NCBI GenBank assembly: GCA_030038715.1
Contig: JASHSO010000499.1
Span: 1 to 9,130, forward strand
Direction: 5' to 3'
Source: Streptosporangiaceae bacterium
Lineage (GTDB): Bacteria; Actinomycetota; Actinomycetes; Streptosporangiales; Streptosporangiaceae
Length of the DNA stretch: 9,130 bases
Shown here: positions 1 through 7,341 of the stretch, piece after piece
Layout: each line of letters begins with the position of its first letter
Position numbering within the stretch: the first letter of the stretch is position 1
Notes under the pieces: model-generated
Told to the model about the DNA's origin: nothing
Databases searched by the model: none
What the model saw: only the letters and a program-made list of their open reading frames with translations
Position numbers and translations under genes: made by a program

Positions 1-119
1 ATGACGGCAATGACCCAGCCGCGCACGGTCCTGAACTTGGTCCACTCGGCGTGCACGAGCTGCCAGAAGCCGTCGCGCCCCGCTTGGTGCGGGGCGCGGT
101 AGGGGGCGATGGTGGTCAC
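1..119 (-). CDS. ABC-2 type transporter permease, N-terminal fragment (runs off the window)
   Basis: Only the first 39 codons are present. The reading frame starts at a GTG (119-117) sharing GTGA with the stop codon of the ATPase gene, so the two are translationally coupled. A good Shine-Dalgarno, AGGGAG, lies 8 nt upstream (133-128), inside the ATPase gene. The visible protein begins MTTIAPYRAPHQ and continues FWQLVHAEWTKFRTVRGWV before entering a hydrophobic run. The motif 'AEWTKFRTVRG' just before the first membrane helix is what actinobacterial ABC-2 permeases partnered with CcmA/BcrA-like ATPases usually show. It would form the membrane channel of the exporter whose ATPase is encoded just upstream. 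The substrate cannot be told from the sequence, and the rest of the gene lies outside the window. Confidence 0.85.
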   Translation of the reverse strand, partial: MTTIAPYRAPHQAGRDGFWQLVHAEWTKFRTVRGWVIAV

Positions 120-1087
120 AGCGTTGGCTCCCTGTCTGGGGTCCGGCCATCGGGGTCTTCGCCTGGGCGCGCAGCAGGCTGGGCGCGGAACTCGACCGCG
201 TCCCTGGTCATCTCCATGTAGGCCTCTTCCAGGCTGGCGCGGTGCGCCGAGACCTCGGAGAACCCGATCCCGGCCTCGGTCAGCAGGGCGACGACCCGCC
301 CTGCTGGCAGGCCGCCGACCGCCAGCGTGTCGCGATCGGTGACGGCCACCATGGCCCCGGCATGCGACAGCGCGGTCATCGCCGCCGACCGTGCGGCAGT
401 GCGCAGCGTGACCCGGTCACCGGAGGCGGCCGCTATCAGCTCGGCCACGGCGGTGTCCGCGATGACCTTCCCGCGGCCGACAACGAGAAGGTGGTCGGCG
501 GTGTCCTGCAGTTCGCTCATCAGGTGGCTGGACACCAGCACGGCCCGGCCCTGTCCGGCCAGCGATCGCAGGAATCCGCGCATCCATACGATGCCCTCGG
601 GGTCCAGTCCGTTGAACGGTTCGTCCAGCATCAGGATGGGCGGGTCGCCGAGCATCGCTGCGGCGATGCCGAGACGTTGCCGCATGCCGAGCGAGTAACC
701 GCCCGCCTTGCGGCGGGCGACGGACACCAGGCCGGCCTGTTCGACTACCTCGTCGACTCGGCTGCCGGTCAGGCCCTGGGAGTGGGCTAGCCACAGCAGA
801 TGGTTCCGGGCAGTGCGGCCAGGCTGCAGAGCGCCCGCATCCAGCAGCGCACCGATGTGGCTCAGCGGACGTCGCAGTTTGGCATACGGCTGGCCGTCGA
901 CGAGCGCCATGCCGTGGTCGGGTGCATCCAGACCGAGGATCACCCGCATCGTGGTCGACTTCCCGGCGCCGTTCGGCCCGACGAACCCGGTGACCTTGCC
1001 TGACTGCACGACGAACGACATGCCATCCAGGGCCAGTACGGAGCCGAACCGCTTGCGTAGGCCGGTGACTTCGATCGTTGCTTCCAT
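116..1087 (-). CDS. ABC transporter ATP-binding protein (CcmA/BcrA-like, ABC-2 exporter)
   Basis: This 323-aa cytoplasmic ATPase powers an ABC-2 type exporter. Visible motifs are Walker A GPNGAGKST (37-45), signature YSLGMRQRLG (131-140), Walker B ILMLDEP (151-157, with E156 catalytic) and the H-loop SSH (H188). After residue ~205 comes the C-terminal extension of about 120 residues common in this subfamily. The residue that normally is the Q-loop glutamine appears to be D83 (IGALLD), a substitution seen in this branch. I chose the ATG at 1087 because MEATIEVTGLRKRFG is the usual beginning. An upstream in-frame GTG at 1126 would add 13 basic residues, and neither start has a clear ribosome binding site. 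The gene is coupled to the permease at 119 and is divergent from the two-component system, whose regulator probably controls it. Family assignment is secure; the substrate is unknown. Confidence 0.95.
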   Translation of the reverse strand: MEATIEVTGLRKRFGSVLALDGMSFVVQSGKVTGFVGPNGAGKSTTMRVILGLDAPDHGMALVDGQPYAKLRRPLSHIGALLDAGALQPGRTARNHLLWLAHSQGLTGSRVDEVVEQAGLVSVARRKAGGYSLGMRQRLGIAAAMLGDPPILMLDEPFNGLDPEGIVWMRGFLRSLAGQGRAVLVSSHLMSELQDTADHLLVVGRGKVIADTAVAELIAAASGDRVTLRTAARSAAMTALSHAGAMVAVTDRDTLAVGGLPAGRVVALLTEAGIGFSEVSAHRASLEEAYMEMTRDAVEFRAQPAARPGEDPDGRTPDREPTL

Positions 1088-1180
1088 GCCAGGAACGGTA
1101 CGGACGCGGGCTCGCCGCGTCGTCACGCCAGGGAAGACACTTGGCCGCCACCGCGGCGAGGGACACCGTGGGCCCGGCCA

Positions 1181-1220
1181 TCCCCCGCGCGGGTGATCGC
1201 ATCATGCGCGCAGCGGGGGA
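1181..1220. promoter_or_regulatory. Large imperfect palindrome between divergent ABC and two-component genes, candidate operator
   Basis: The arms read TCCCCC-GCGCG-gg-TGAT (1181-1197) and ATCA-tg-CGCGC-agc-GGGGGA (1201-1220) around a 3-nt centre, cgc (1198-1200). All 15 capitalised arm bases pair; a 2-nt mismatch and a 3-nt insertion on the right interrupt the symmetry. It lies in the intergenic region 1088-1253, about 95 bp from the ATPase start and 33 bp from the kinase start. That position suits control of both directions by the NarL-type regulator encoded at 2501-3187. No convincing -35/-10 pair is visible here. The best candidate is CACAAT at 1243-1248, which would put transcription of the kinase gene at or next to its ATG (leaderless). 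The operator role is inferred from position and symmetry only. Confidence 0.45.
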
Positions 1221-1253
1221 CGCGATCGCAGCCGAGACTGGCCACAATGAAGC

Positions 1254-2504
1254 ATGGGCGCGGTAGCCGACTGGGGCAGCCAACTCCTTGCCGCCGGACG
1301 GCGGCTGGCCGCTGATCGCCGTGCACCTGTCGCTACGGCGGGAGCACTCGCCGTACTCGCGGCTGGCCAGGCGGTCTGGGTAGCGGTGAGCCAGCACGCC
1401 AGCGGCACGGGCGGGCTGCTGGTCGCATCCGACTGGCCGCTTGGATCGATCGTGATCGTGCTGCCCAGCCTGCTTGGCACATTGCCACTCGGCTTCTTCT
1501 GGCAACGACCCGCGGCCGCCGCGCTGATCATCTGCGCGGCCAACTTCCTGTCGCTCGTTGCCTTCCGGATGCTGCCGATGGCCGCGCTCGCCGCGCAACT
1601 GATCGTCCTGTACCGGGCGGGCCGTTACGGTCCGCAACTGCTGGCCGCGTGCCTCACGCTGCCGTTCGTCGCGCTGGCGCTGGCCAACCCGGGACCTCAG
1701 CTGACGCCGCCAGCCTGGCCGGGCGAGGCGGATCTCGCCATCCTCGCGGCCGCTCTCGGTCCCGCGGCCGGCTGCGCTGGCGCGGCGCTGCGGTCCCGCA
1801 GCGTGGCCGTGCAGCACACCGTTGCAACCGAGGCCTTTGCCGAGACACTGCTGGAGAACACCGCGCGCGGTGAGCGCGCGCGGATCTCCCGCGAGCTGCA
1901 CGATGTGGTCGCGCACCACGTGTCAATGATTGCGGTGCAGGCCGAGACGGCCCGGCTCGCTACCCCGGGCATGCCAGCCGCCGGGGCGCAGCGACTGTCG
2001 GCGATCGGTGACACGGCCAGGGCCGCGCTAACCGAAATGCGGCGGCTGCTCGGCGTGCTGCGCGAGGACAGCGGAGAGACGATGGCGAGTCGCCAGCCCC
2101 AGCCTGGCCTAGCACAGCTCAACGAGCTGCTCGACGAGGCCAGGGAAATCTCGGGGACCGGGGCGAGGCTCATCGTCAGCGGCTGGCTGACGGCCCTGGA
2201 TCCCGGCGTCGAGCTCGCCGCCTACCGCATCGTGCAGGAGGCCCTGACCAACGCGCGGCGGCACGCACCTGGTGCCGCTGTCGACGTCGAGATGCACTTC
2301 ACCGACGATGCGCTGCACCTCAGCATCCGCGACAACGGGCCCGGACCGCCCGCGGGGTCCGTCCAGTTCGCGGGCGGGCATGGCTTGCTTGGCATGCGGG
2401 AACGGGCTAGCGCAGTCGGCGGTGACCTCCACACCGGCGCGGCGCCCGGTGGCGGCTTCCTCGTCCAGGCCACGCTACCGGCCAAGATCGAGGCGGTTCA
2501 GTGA
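1254..2504 (+). CDS. Sensor histidine kinase, NarL/DesK type (HisKA_3 family)
   Basis: This 416-aa membrane kinase senses an unknown signal and phosphorylates the regulator encoded next to it. The N-terminal ~180 residues are hydrophobic, with about five predicted membrane segments (roughly 25-45, 62-82, 86-118, 126-145 and 160-180) and no sizeable extracytoplasmic domain. Sensing is therefore probably within or at the membrane. The HisKA_3 dimerisation region follows, with GERARISRELHDVVAHH (206-222) and phospho-acceptor H216. The ATPase domain has an N-box with EALTNARRHA (N333), a G1 motif DNGPGPP (360-366) and a G2 motif GHGLLGMRER (375-384). The ATG at 1254 has no obvious ribosome binding site. 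The stop overlaps the regulator's GTG by 4 nt, so the pair is co-translated. Intramembrane-sensing kinases of this type often respond to cell-envelope stress or antibiotics, but the signal here is not known. Confidence 0.95.
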   Translation: MGAVADWGSQLLAAGRRLAADRRAPVATAGALAVLAAGQAVWVAVSQHASGTGGLLVASDWPLGSIVIVLPSLLGTLPLGFFWQRPAAAALIICAANFLSLVAFRMLPMAALAAQLIVLYRAGRYGPQLLAACLTLPFVALALANPGPQLTPPAWPGEADLAILAAALGPAAGCAGAALRSRSVAVQHTVATEAFAETLLENTARGERARISRELHDVVAHHVSMIAVQAETARLATPGMPAAGAQRLSAIGDTARAALTEMRRLLGVLREDSGETMASRQPQPGLAQLNELLDEAREISGTGARLIVSGWLTALDPGVELAAYRIVQEALTNARRHAPGAAVDVEMHFTDDALHLSIRDNGPGPPAGSVQFAGGHGLLGMRERASAVGGDLHTGAAPGGGFLVQATLPAKIEAVQ

Positions 2505-3187
2505 ACGATCCAGCCCCGCCAGTGCGAATCCTCGTTGCCGACGACCACCAGGTGGTTCGCACCGGTTTCGCCGCGCTGCTCGATACCCAGACGGACTTCA
2601 CGGTGCTCGGCACAGCGGCCGACGGAGCAGAGGCGGTGCGAATGAGCCGCGAACTGCGTCCGGACGTCGTCCTGATGGACGTCAGGATGCCAGGGACCGA
2701 CGGCATCGCGGCCACCAGGCAGCTGACCGCCGGAGCCGGCGCCCCGCGCATCATCATCCTGACCACCTTCGACCTGGACGAGTACGTCTACGATGCCCTG
2801 CGCGCCGGCGCGAGCGGCTTCCTGCTCAAGGACGTCACCGCCGAGCGGCTGTTCGACGCCGTGCGCGTGGTCGCCGCCGGGGAGGCCTTGCTAGCGCCGG
2901 CCGTCACCCGCCGGCTGATCAGCGAGTTCGCCCGGCTCCGGCCGATGGCCGCCGGCGACCCGGTAACAGCGGTCGGCCAACTGACGCCGCGCGAGACCGA
3001 AGTGCTCCGGCTGCTGGCCGAGGGGCTGTCCAACCCGGAGATCGCCCGCCGGCTCGTGGTAACCGAGGAGACTGTCAAGACGCACGTCAGCCGGGTGCTG
3101 CACAAGCTCGGACTGCGCGACCGGACCCAAGCGGTGGTCCTGGCCTATGAGTCGGGCCTGGTCCGCCCCGGCTCGCGGGAGCGCTGA
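2501..3187 (+). CDS. Response regulator, NarL/FixJ family (REC + LuxR-type HTH)
   Basis: This 228-aa DNA-binding regulator is paired with the kinase immediately upstream. The receiver domain (about 8-125) carries the acidic pair D14/D15, phospho-acceptor D60 in VVLMDVRMP, T88 in the ILTTFD strand and K110 in FLLKD, so it should be phosphorylatable. A linker leads to a LuxR-type helix-turn-helix (161-221) running LTPRETEVLRLLAEGLSNPE and then EETVKTHVSRVLHKLGLRDR. The start is a GTG overlapping the kinase stop (GTGA), preceded by GAGGCGG (2490-2496). The last 43 bp overlap the end of the convergent glycosyltransferase gene. Likely targets are its own operon and the divergent ABC exporter, through the palindrome at 1181-1220; this is an inference from gene order. 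Confidence 0.96.
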   Translation: MNDPAPPVRILVADDHQVVRTGFAALLDTQTDFTVLGTAADGAEAVRMSRELRPDVVLMDVRMPGTDGIAATRQLTAGAGAPRIIILTTFDLDEYVYDALRAGASGFLLKDVTAERLFDAVRVVAAGEALLAPAVTRRLISEFARLRPMAAGDPVTAVGQLTPRETEVLRLLAEGLSNPEIARRLVVTEETVKTHVSRVLHKLGLRDRTQAVVLAYESGLVRPGSRER

Positions 3188-4233
3188 CCGGACACGCGGT
3201 TGCGGAGCGCGACCCGAGCCTGGTTCAGCGGCTCCAGCAGCGAATACGTACGGTACGCGCCGCGCTCGACGAGCCTGAGCTTGGCGCCGCGCGGGCCGGC
3301 TGGATGCTGGTAGCCGGCCGGCCGGTACGCGGCGAAGTCCTCGTGCATGCGCCGGAAGAAGCGCGCCCGCTCCTCGCGCGGTACCAGGCCGGGCAGCCCG
3401 ACCCGTCCGATGCCGGGACCGGTGGTCTCGAGCACCGCGGCGTAATGCCAGATAGCCCGCTCGAAGATCGCCGAACGGAGCTCGGGACTAGCCGGCGCGC
3501 CCGCGGCGTCCCGCGCGGCGAGCAACTCGAAGACGCGCCTGTAGGAGTCGAACACCGCCAAGTGCGCGTGGCTCGTCGTAGCCATGGCCGAGCCCGTTCG
3601 CCCCCGCCGGTACTGGTAGCAGACCTGGTCGATCGCGGCGATGACCCGGGCCTCCAGCAGCGCCGCGCAGCTGACCAGGATGTCCTCGTGGATGCCGTCG
3701 GCGAACCGCACGCCGAGTCCGCACAGGTATTCCCGGCGAAACAGCTTGCTCCACGCGGTCATCGTGAGGTTGATCAGCGACGGCTGCTGCTCGAGGGTGC
3801 AGCCATCGGCGGGCACGGCGGCCAGCAGGCCGCAGAACGGGTTCGGCTCGGTCCGCCCGCCGGGATAGCTGCTGATCCAGTCGACCAGGAGCACGTCCGG
3901 CCTGCTGGCGGCCAGCGCCTTGGAGATCGCCGCGAGTGCGCCGTCGGCCACGCGGTCGTCGGCATCGACGAACCAGATGTAGTTGCCGACGGCGAGGTCC
4001 AGCCCAGCGTTGCGGGCGTTCCCGGCGCCGCGGTTGCGGTTCAGGTGCACGACTCGAAGCCGCGAGTCGGCAGCGGCCCGCTGGTCGAGTATCTCGCCAC
4101 TGCGGTCCGGCGAGGCGTCGTCGACCGCGATGACCTCAAGGTCGCAGCCGCGATCGCTCAGCACGCGGTCCAGGCACGTCGGCAGGAACGCCGCGACCTG
4201 GTAGACCGGGATGACGACCGAGATCGCCGGCAC
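3145..4233 (-). CDS. Family 2 glycosyltransferase (GT-A fold), resembling the N-terminal domain of TagF-like proteins
   Basis: This 362-aa inverting glycosyltransferase is predicted to transfer a sugar from a nucleotide-sugar donor to an acceptor I cannot identify. The GT-A domain starts at once (ISVVIPVYQ, 4-12). It shows the nucleotide-binding DDASPD (38-43), the metal-binding DAD (90-92) in FVDADDR, and a HED motif (182-184) at the usual place of the catalytic base. No membrane helix is seen, so it is probably cytoplasmic. The C-terminal ~120 residues (VPREERARFFRRMHEDFAAY... and PAGYQHPAG...) recall, from memory, the GT2 module fused to CDP-glycerol glycerophosphotransferases in actinomycetes, but no such second domain is present. 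Start is a GTG 12 nt after the mmpL-like stop, with GGCGGAG just ahead and SVVIPVY close behind, so no later start is possible. The 3' end runs 43 bp into the convergent regulator gene. Confidence 0.9.
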   Translation of the reverse strand: MPAISVVIPVYQVAAFLPTCLDRVLSDRGCDLEVIAVDDASPDRSGEILDQRAAADSRLRVVHLNRNRGAGNARNAGLDLAVGNYIWFVDADDRVADGALAAISKALAASRPDVLLVDWISSYPGGRTEPNPFCGLLAAVPADGCTLEQQPSLINLTMTAWSKLFRREYLCGLGVRFADGIHEDILVSCAALLEARVIAAIDQVCYQYRRGRTGSAMATTSHAHLAVFDSYRRVFELLAARDAAGAPASPELRSAIFERAIWHYAAVLETTGPGIGRVGLPGLVPREERARFFRRMHEDFAAYRPAGYQHPAGPRGAKLRLVERGAYRTYSLLEPLNQARVALRNRVSGQRSREPGRTRPDS

Positions 4234-4245
4234 GGCTCCGCCCGT

Positions 4246-6732
4246 TCAGCGCGGGTCGCCGGGCGCCACGCCGGCGGTTTCCCCGGGCCGCTCGGTCGAG
4301 TCCGCGTCAGCGATCTCCGCTGGCTGGTCCATGTGCAGCCGCGATGGCCACCAGTTCCACTTTCCGAGTAGCACCACCGTCGACGGCACCAGCAGCGTGC
4401 GGACCAGGAAGGTGTCCATCAAGATCCCCAGGGCGAGGCCGATGCCGATGTCTCGGATCTGGCTGGCGCCAGACCCGCTCCCGGCCGCGATCGTGAGCAC
4501 GATGAACGACCCGGCCAGCACCAGGCCGGCCGAGGTGACCGTGCTTCCGGTCACGCCGATGGCCCTGGCGACCGCCTGGCGCAGCGGCATGCGGTGCGCT
4601 TCCTCCCTGATCCTGGTCATCACCAGGATGTTGTAGTCCTCGCCGAGGGCGAGCAGGAAGATGAACATGAGGAACGGCATGAAGAACACCAGGCCGCCAC
4701 TGCCGCCGATCTTGATGAAGACGATGACCGACAGGCCCAGCGCCGCCAGGTAGGACACGCCGACCGACGCGATCAGGTAAAGCGGCGCTACCAGGCTGCG
4801 CAGCACCAGGGCGAGCAGGATGCCGATGGCCAGGATCGCTATCGGGATGATGTGCTTGAGGTCGTTGTTGGAGATCGTGCTGATGTCGTACAGCGCGGGC
4901 GCCTCGCCACCCACCCCGGATGCCGTGGCACCGACGGACGCGGCCACCCTGCTCGTCGCCGCCCTGATGGCCGGGACCGCATCCAGCGCGGCAGTGCCGC
5001 CGGGATCTCCCGCCTTAAGCCCGGTCGAGAACTGCACGGTGTGGCCGTCTGGGCTGATGTAGTTGGCGGTGGCGCGGTAGAGCTGGTACGCCTCTGCCGG
5101 GATCCTGCCGCCCAGCAATGCCCCCGGCCGCGGCGTCGGCGGCAGCGCGTTAGCGGGGCCGAGTGCCCCGTACAGCCCGCGGTACTGGGCCGGGGTGAGA
5201 GTGACGCCGCCCACCGGGCTCAGCGGGCCAGTCACCTGGGTGAACAGGCCACTCGCTCGCAGCTCGGCGGTGGCCTTGGCGACCGGTGCCGGGTCCTTCC
5301 ACACCGGCTCCCTGAACTTGAAGATCAGGCTGGTCGGGTTGGCCGCCGACTGCGGGAAGTGCTTGGCGAGCAGCGCAGTGCCGGCGGCCGAGTCGCTGCC
5401 AGCCGGCGGTGTCGTGCTACCGCCGAATCCGCCCGCGGTATAGCCGAGTACCGCGAACGCGAGTCCGCCGAAGACTACGACGCCAGCCAGCAGAGTCGGC
5501 CCGGGGACCTGCACGATGCGCCCGGCCACGCGCCCCCATGTACCGGTCCGGCCGGAACCCTGAATGCTCCACCGCAGCAGCTTCGGCTTGCCGAAGATGG
5601 CCTGGAACAGCGACCGCTTGACCGCCAGCAGCGAGAGCCGGATCGACAGCAGCGCCGGCAGCAAGGTCAGACCCGCCAGCAGGATCACGGCGACCGCGAT
5701 CGCGAATGGCCAGGCCAGGTCGGAGTAGAAGGAGAAGCTCGCCAGCAGCAGCGTCAGCATTGCCGCGATCACCGTGGCGGCCGACGCGCTGATCGACTCG
5801 CCCACCCTGGTCACCGACTCGACGATGGCCTGCCGCGCCGGCGGCCTCGGCTGCAGCAGGTCGCGCGCGACACTGCTGGCCAGCCCCTGCGACCCAGGGA
5901 ATCGCACGCCGCCGGTGTCGTGCTGCTGCCGCCGCAGCTCCTCGCGAACCCGGAAAACCAGGAACAACCCGTAGTCCGTGCCGGCGCCGATCACCAGCAC
6001 GATCAGCAGCAGCTGGGCGATCGGTGACACTTGCAGCCCGTGCCTGGCCGCCTCGGCCACCAGTGGCCCGGCGATGACGACGGACAGCGCTGGCGGCAGC
6101 ACAGTCGTGATCGCGAGCGACAGCGACCGGAAGATCAGCAACAGCAGCAGGACGACGAACAGCACCGACAGGTACTGCACCTTATTGCCGGTGCTGCCGG
6201 ATGCCTTCTGCTGATCGACCTGGACGGCCAGGTCACCAGCGAGGTGGGCCTGCAACCCGGAGGGCAGGCGCGCGCTGGCGATCGCCGCTCGCAGCCCGCC
6301 GATGAGATTCGTGGCGTAACTGGGACTGCCGCTGCCGGTTACGCTCGCCAACGCGACGAGCTGTACCGCCTGCCCGTCCGGTGACTCACCCGCGTCGATG
6401 ACCTTGGTCACGTCGGCCACCTTGACGAGCCTGCCCTGCAGTGCCGTGAGCGCGGCGATGTCGGCTGCGGTCAGCCGGGTCCCGTTGCTGGTGGCCGCCA
6501 CGACAGGGATCGGCTGCCGATCAGCGGTACCGAAAGGGGACGCCAGCGTTGCGGCCTTCGAACTGGGCGCACTGGCCGGCAGGAACTTCTGGTTGTTGCC
6601 CTGGGTAACGCTCGCAAGAGAAGGTAGCTGGGTCGATGCGGCGACGGCCACCACGATCCATGCCAGCAGCACCAGCCATCGATAGCGGACGCCGAACCGG
6701 CCAATCGCCCGGTAGATCGCATCGACCTGCAT
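4246..6732 (-). CDS. MmpL-family RND transporter
   Basis: This 828-aa inner-membrane exporter belongs to the MMPL branch of the RND superfamily, proton-driven pumps that in actinobacteria move lipids, glycolipids or hydrophobic compounds out of the cell. It has the two-repeat layout. Helix 1 (about 18-34) is followed by an extracytoplasmic loop (~35-185) and a helix bundle with GTDYGLFLVFR (251-261). After a cytoplasmic loop comes a helix at ~412-432, a second extracytoplasmic loop (~435-628), and a second bundle with GEDYNILVMTR (697-707). The D253/Y254 and D699/Y700 pairs match the proton-relay motif of the family. The C-terminal tail is short, without the long cytoplasmic domain of some mycobacterial MmpL proteins. 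ATG start; GAGGG lies only 1-2 nt upstream, too close to be a normal ribosome binding site. It sits between a MarR regulator (60 bp upstream) and a glycosyltransferase (12 bp downstream). The substrate is unknown. Confidence 0.94.
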   Translation of the reverse strand: MQVDAIYRAIGRFGVRYRWLVLLAWIVVAVAASTQLPSLASVTQGNNQKFLPASAPSSKAATLASPFGTADRQPIPVVAATSNGTRLTAADIAALTALQGRLVKVADVTKVIDAGESPDGQAVQLVALASVTGSGSPSYATNLIGGLRAAIASARLPSGLQAHLAGDLAVQVDQQKASGSTGNKVQYLSVLFVVLLLLLIFRSLSLAITTVLPPALSVVIAGPLVAEAARHGLQVSPIAQLLLIVLVIGAGTDYGLFLVFRVREELRRQQHDTGGVRFPGSQGLASSVARDLLQPRPPARQAIVESVTRVGESISASAATVIAAMLTLLLASFSFYSDLAWPFAIAVAVILLAGLTLLPALLSIRLSLLAVKRSLFQAIFGKPKLLRWSIQGSGRTGTWGRVAGRIVQVPGPTLLAGVVVFGGLAFAVLGYTAGGFGGSTTPPAGSDSAAGTALLAKHFPQSAANPTSLIFKFREPVWKDPAPVAKATAELRASGLFTQVTGPLSPVGGVTLTPAQYRGLYGALGPANALPPTPRPGALLGGRIPAEAYQLYRATANYISPDGHTVQFSTGLKAGDPGGTAALDAVPAIRAATSRVAASVGATASGVGGEAPALYDISTISNNDLKHIIPIAILAIGILLALVLRSLVAPLYLIASVGVSYLAALGLSVIVFIKIGGSGGLVFFMPFLMFIFLLALGEDYNILVMTRIREEAHRMPLRQAVARAIGVTGSTVTSAGLVLAGSFIVLTIAAGSGSGASQIRDIGIGLALGILMDTFLVRTLLVPSTVVLLGKWNWWPSRLHMDQPAEIADADSTERPGETAGVAPGDPR

Positions 6733-6740
6733 GCCCTCGG

Positions 6741-6746
6741 ATACTA
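6741..6746 (-). promoter_or_regulatory. Possible -10 element (TAGTAT) giving a leaderless transcript of the mmpL-like gene
   Basis: On the minus strand TAGTAT ends 8 nt before the ATG at 6732, so a start point 6-8 nt downstream of it would fall on or within 2 nt of the start codon. It fits the TANNNT pattern of actinobacterial -10 elements and stands out in the GC-rich 60-bp gap between the MarR and MmpL genes. No -35 resembling TTGACA is seen at 16-18 nt, so the call is tentative. If real, the transporter and glycosyltransferase genes could also be expressed independently of the MFS-MarR promoter. Confidence 0.3.
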
Positions 6747-6792
6747 CGGGACCTGGGCGGATGACCCGGCCCCGGCTCGGGCACCGTGCCGC

Positions 6793-7341
6793 TCAGGCGC
6801 TCTCGGCGATCACCCCTGTTGCGGAGGCGGACTGCGGGGCCGGGACCGTAGCATCCGCCAGCGCGTCGATTGCGGCGGTGAGCTCACGCAGCGCGGGCAG
6901 CGAGGAGTCCAGACTCCGCTTGCTGGCGGCGGGAAGCGCTGTGAGCGCCGCCGCGAGGATCAGCGCGTTGACGCGCTGCCAGCTCGCCACCACGTCTGCT
7001 CCAGCTGGCGTCAGCTCGAGCACGGCAGTACGTCGGTCGTCCACGCCACCGCTGCGGATTATCAGGTCTGCTCTGGTCAGGGCGTTGACCAGGGTGGCAA
7101 CCGAGCTCGGGGCCAGCCTGAGCAGCCTGGCGAGCTGGCCGGGTCGCGCGGCCGGGTTCTCGGCCAGGCAGGACAGGAACTCGAGCTGGGCAACCGAGAG
7201 CCCGCCGGGAAAGGAACTGCCAGGACCCTGGGCGCGGGCCGCCCGCCGCATCGCGCGCCGAAGCCGGGACACCGCGTCGGCCAGCGCCAGTCCCGCCGGG
7301 TCCGGGTCCTGCGGTGCCGACTGACGGCTAGCCGAAGGCAC
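6793..7341 (-). CDS. MarR-family transcriptional regulator
   Basis: This 182-aa winged helix-turn-helix protein is expected to act as a dimeric, ligand-responsive repressor of the neighbouring exporters. The helix-turn-helix and wing are clear: LSVAQLEFLSCLAENPAARP (48-67), QLARLLRLAPSSVATLVNALTR (69-90) with the recognition helix at about 78-90, and the wing with DDRRTAVLELTPAG (101-114). Helical dimerisation segments flank it on both sides. I chose the GTG at 7341 because it gives a normal-length N-terminus. The longer in-frame extension to 7473 lies wholly within the MFS gene and reads as low-complexity shadow sequence. With this start the gene overlaps the MFS 3' end by 14 bp, with GGATGGA 8 nt upstream, implying coupled translation. 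MarR repressors co-transcribed with DHA2 exporters usually sense the exporter's substrate. The likely operator is the inverted repeat at 8763-8799. Confidence 0.9.
   Translation of the reverse strand: MPSASRQSAPQDPDPAGLALADAVSRLRRAMRRAARAQGPGSSFPGGLSVAQLEFLSCLAENPAARPGQLARLLRLAPSSVATLVNALTRADLIIRSGGVDDRRTAVLELTPAGADVVASWQRVNALILAAALTALPAASKRSLDSSLPALRELTAAIDALADATVPAPQSASATGVIAESA

Noticed and set aside
1222..1229. GCGATCGC octamer in the divergent intergenic region
   Set aside because: The same octamer also occurs within the ABC ATPase gene near 564 and is expected often in this GC-rich DNA; no evidence of a special role.
417..1919. 500-codon open frame on the minus strand spanning the ABC ATPase, the intergenic region and part of the kinase gene
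   Set aside because: It overlaps clear ABC and kinase genes in another frame, and its translation is low-complexity Arg/Gly/Pro/Gln-rich with no motif. Long shadow frames are expected at this GC content.
3171..3182. Small hairpin GCTC-gcgg-GAGC near the end of the regulator gene as a terminator
   Set aside because: Only a 4-bp stem with no T-run; it lies within overlapping coding sequence and is not convincing as a terminator.
3304..4371. 355-codon plus-strand frame antisense to the glycosyltransferase
   Set aside because: No recognisable motif and biased composition; the opposite strand carries a full GT2 domain.
4594..6027. 477-codon open frame on the plus strand antisense to the mmpL-like gene
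   Set aside because: The translation is rich in Q, R, D and H with no domain, the usual antisense shadow of hydrophobic codons. The minus-strand frame has unmistakable MmpL motifs.
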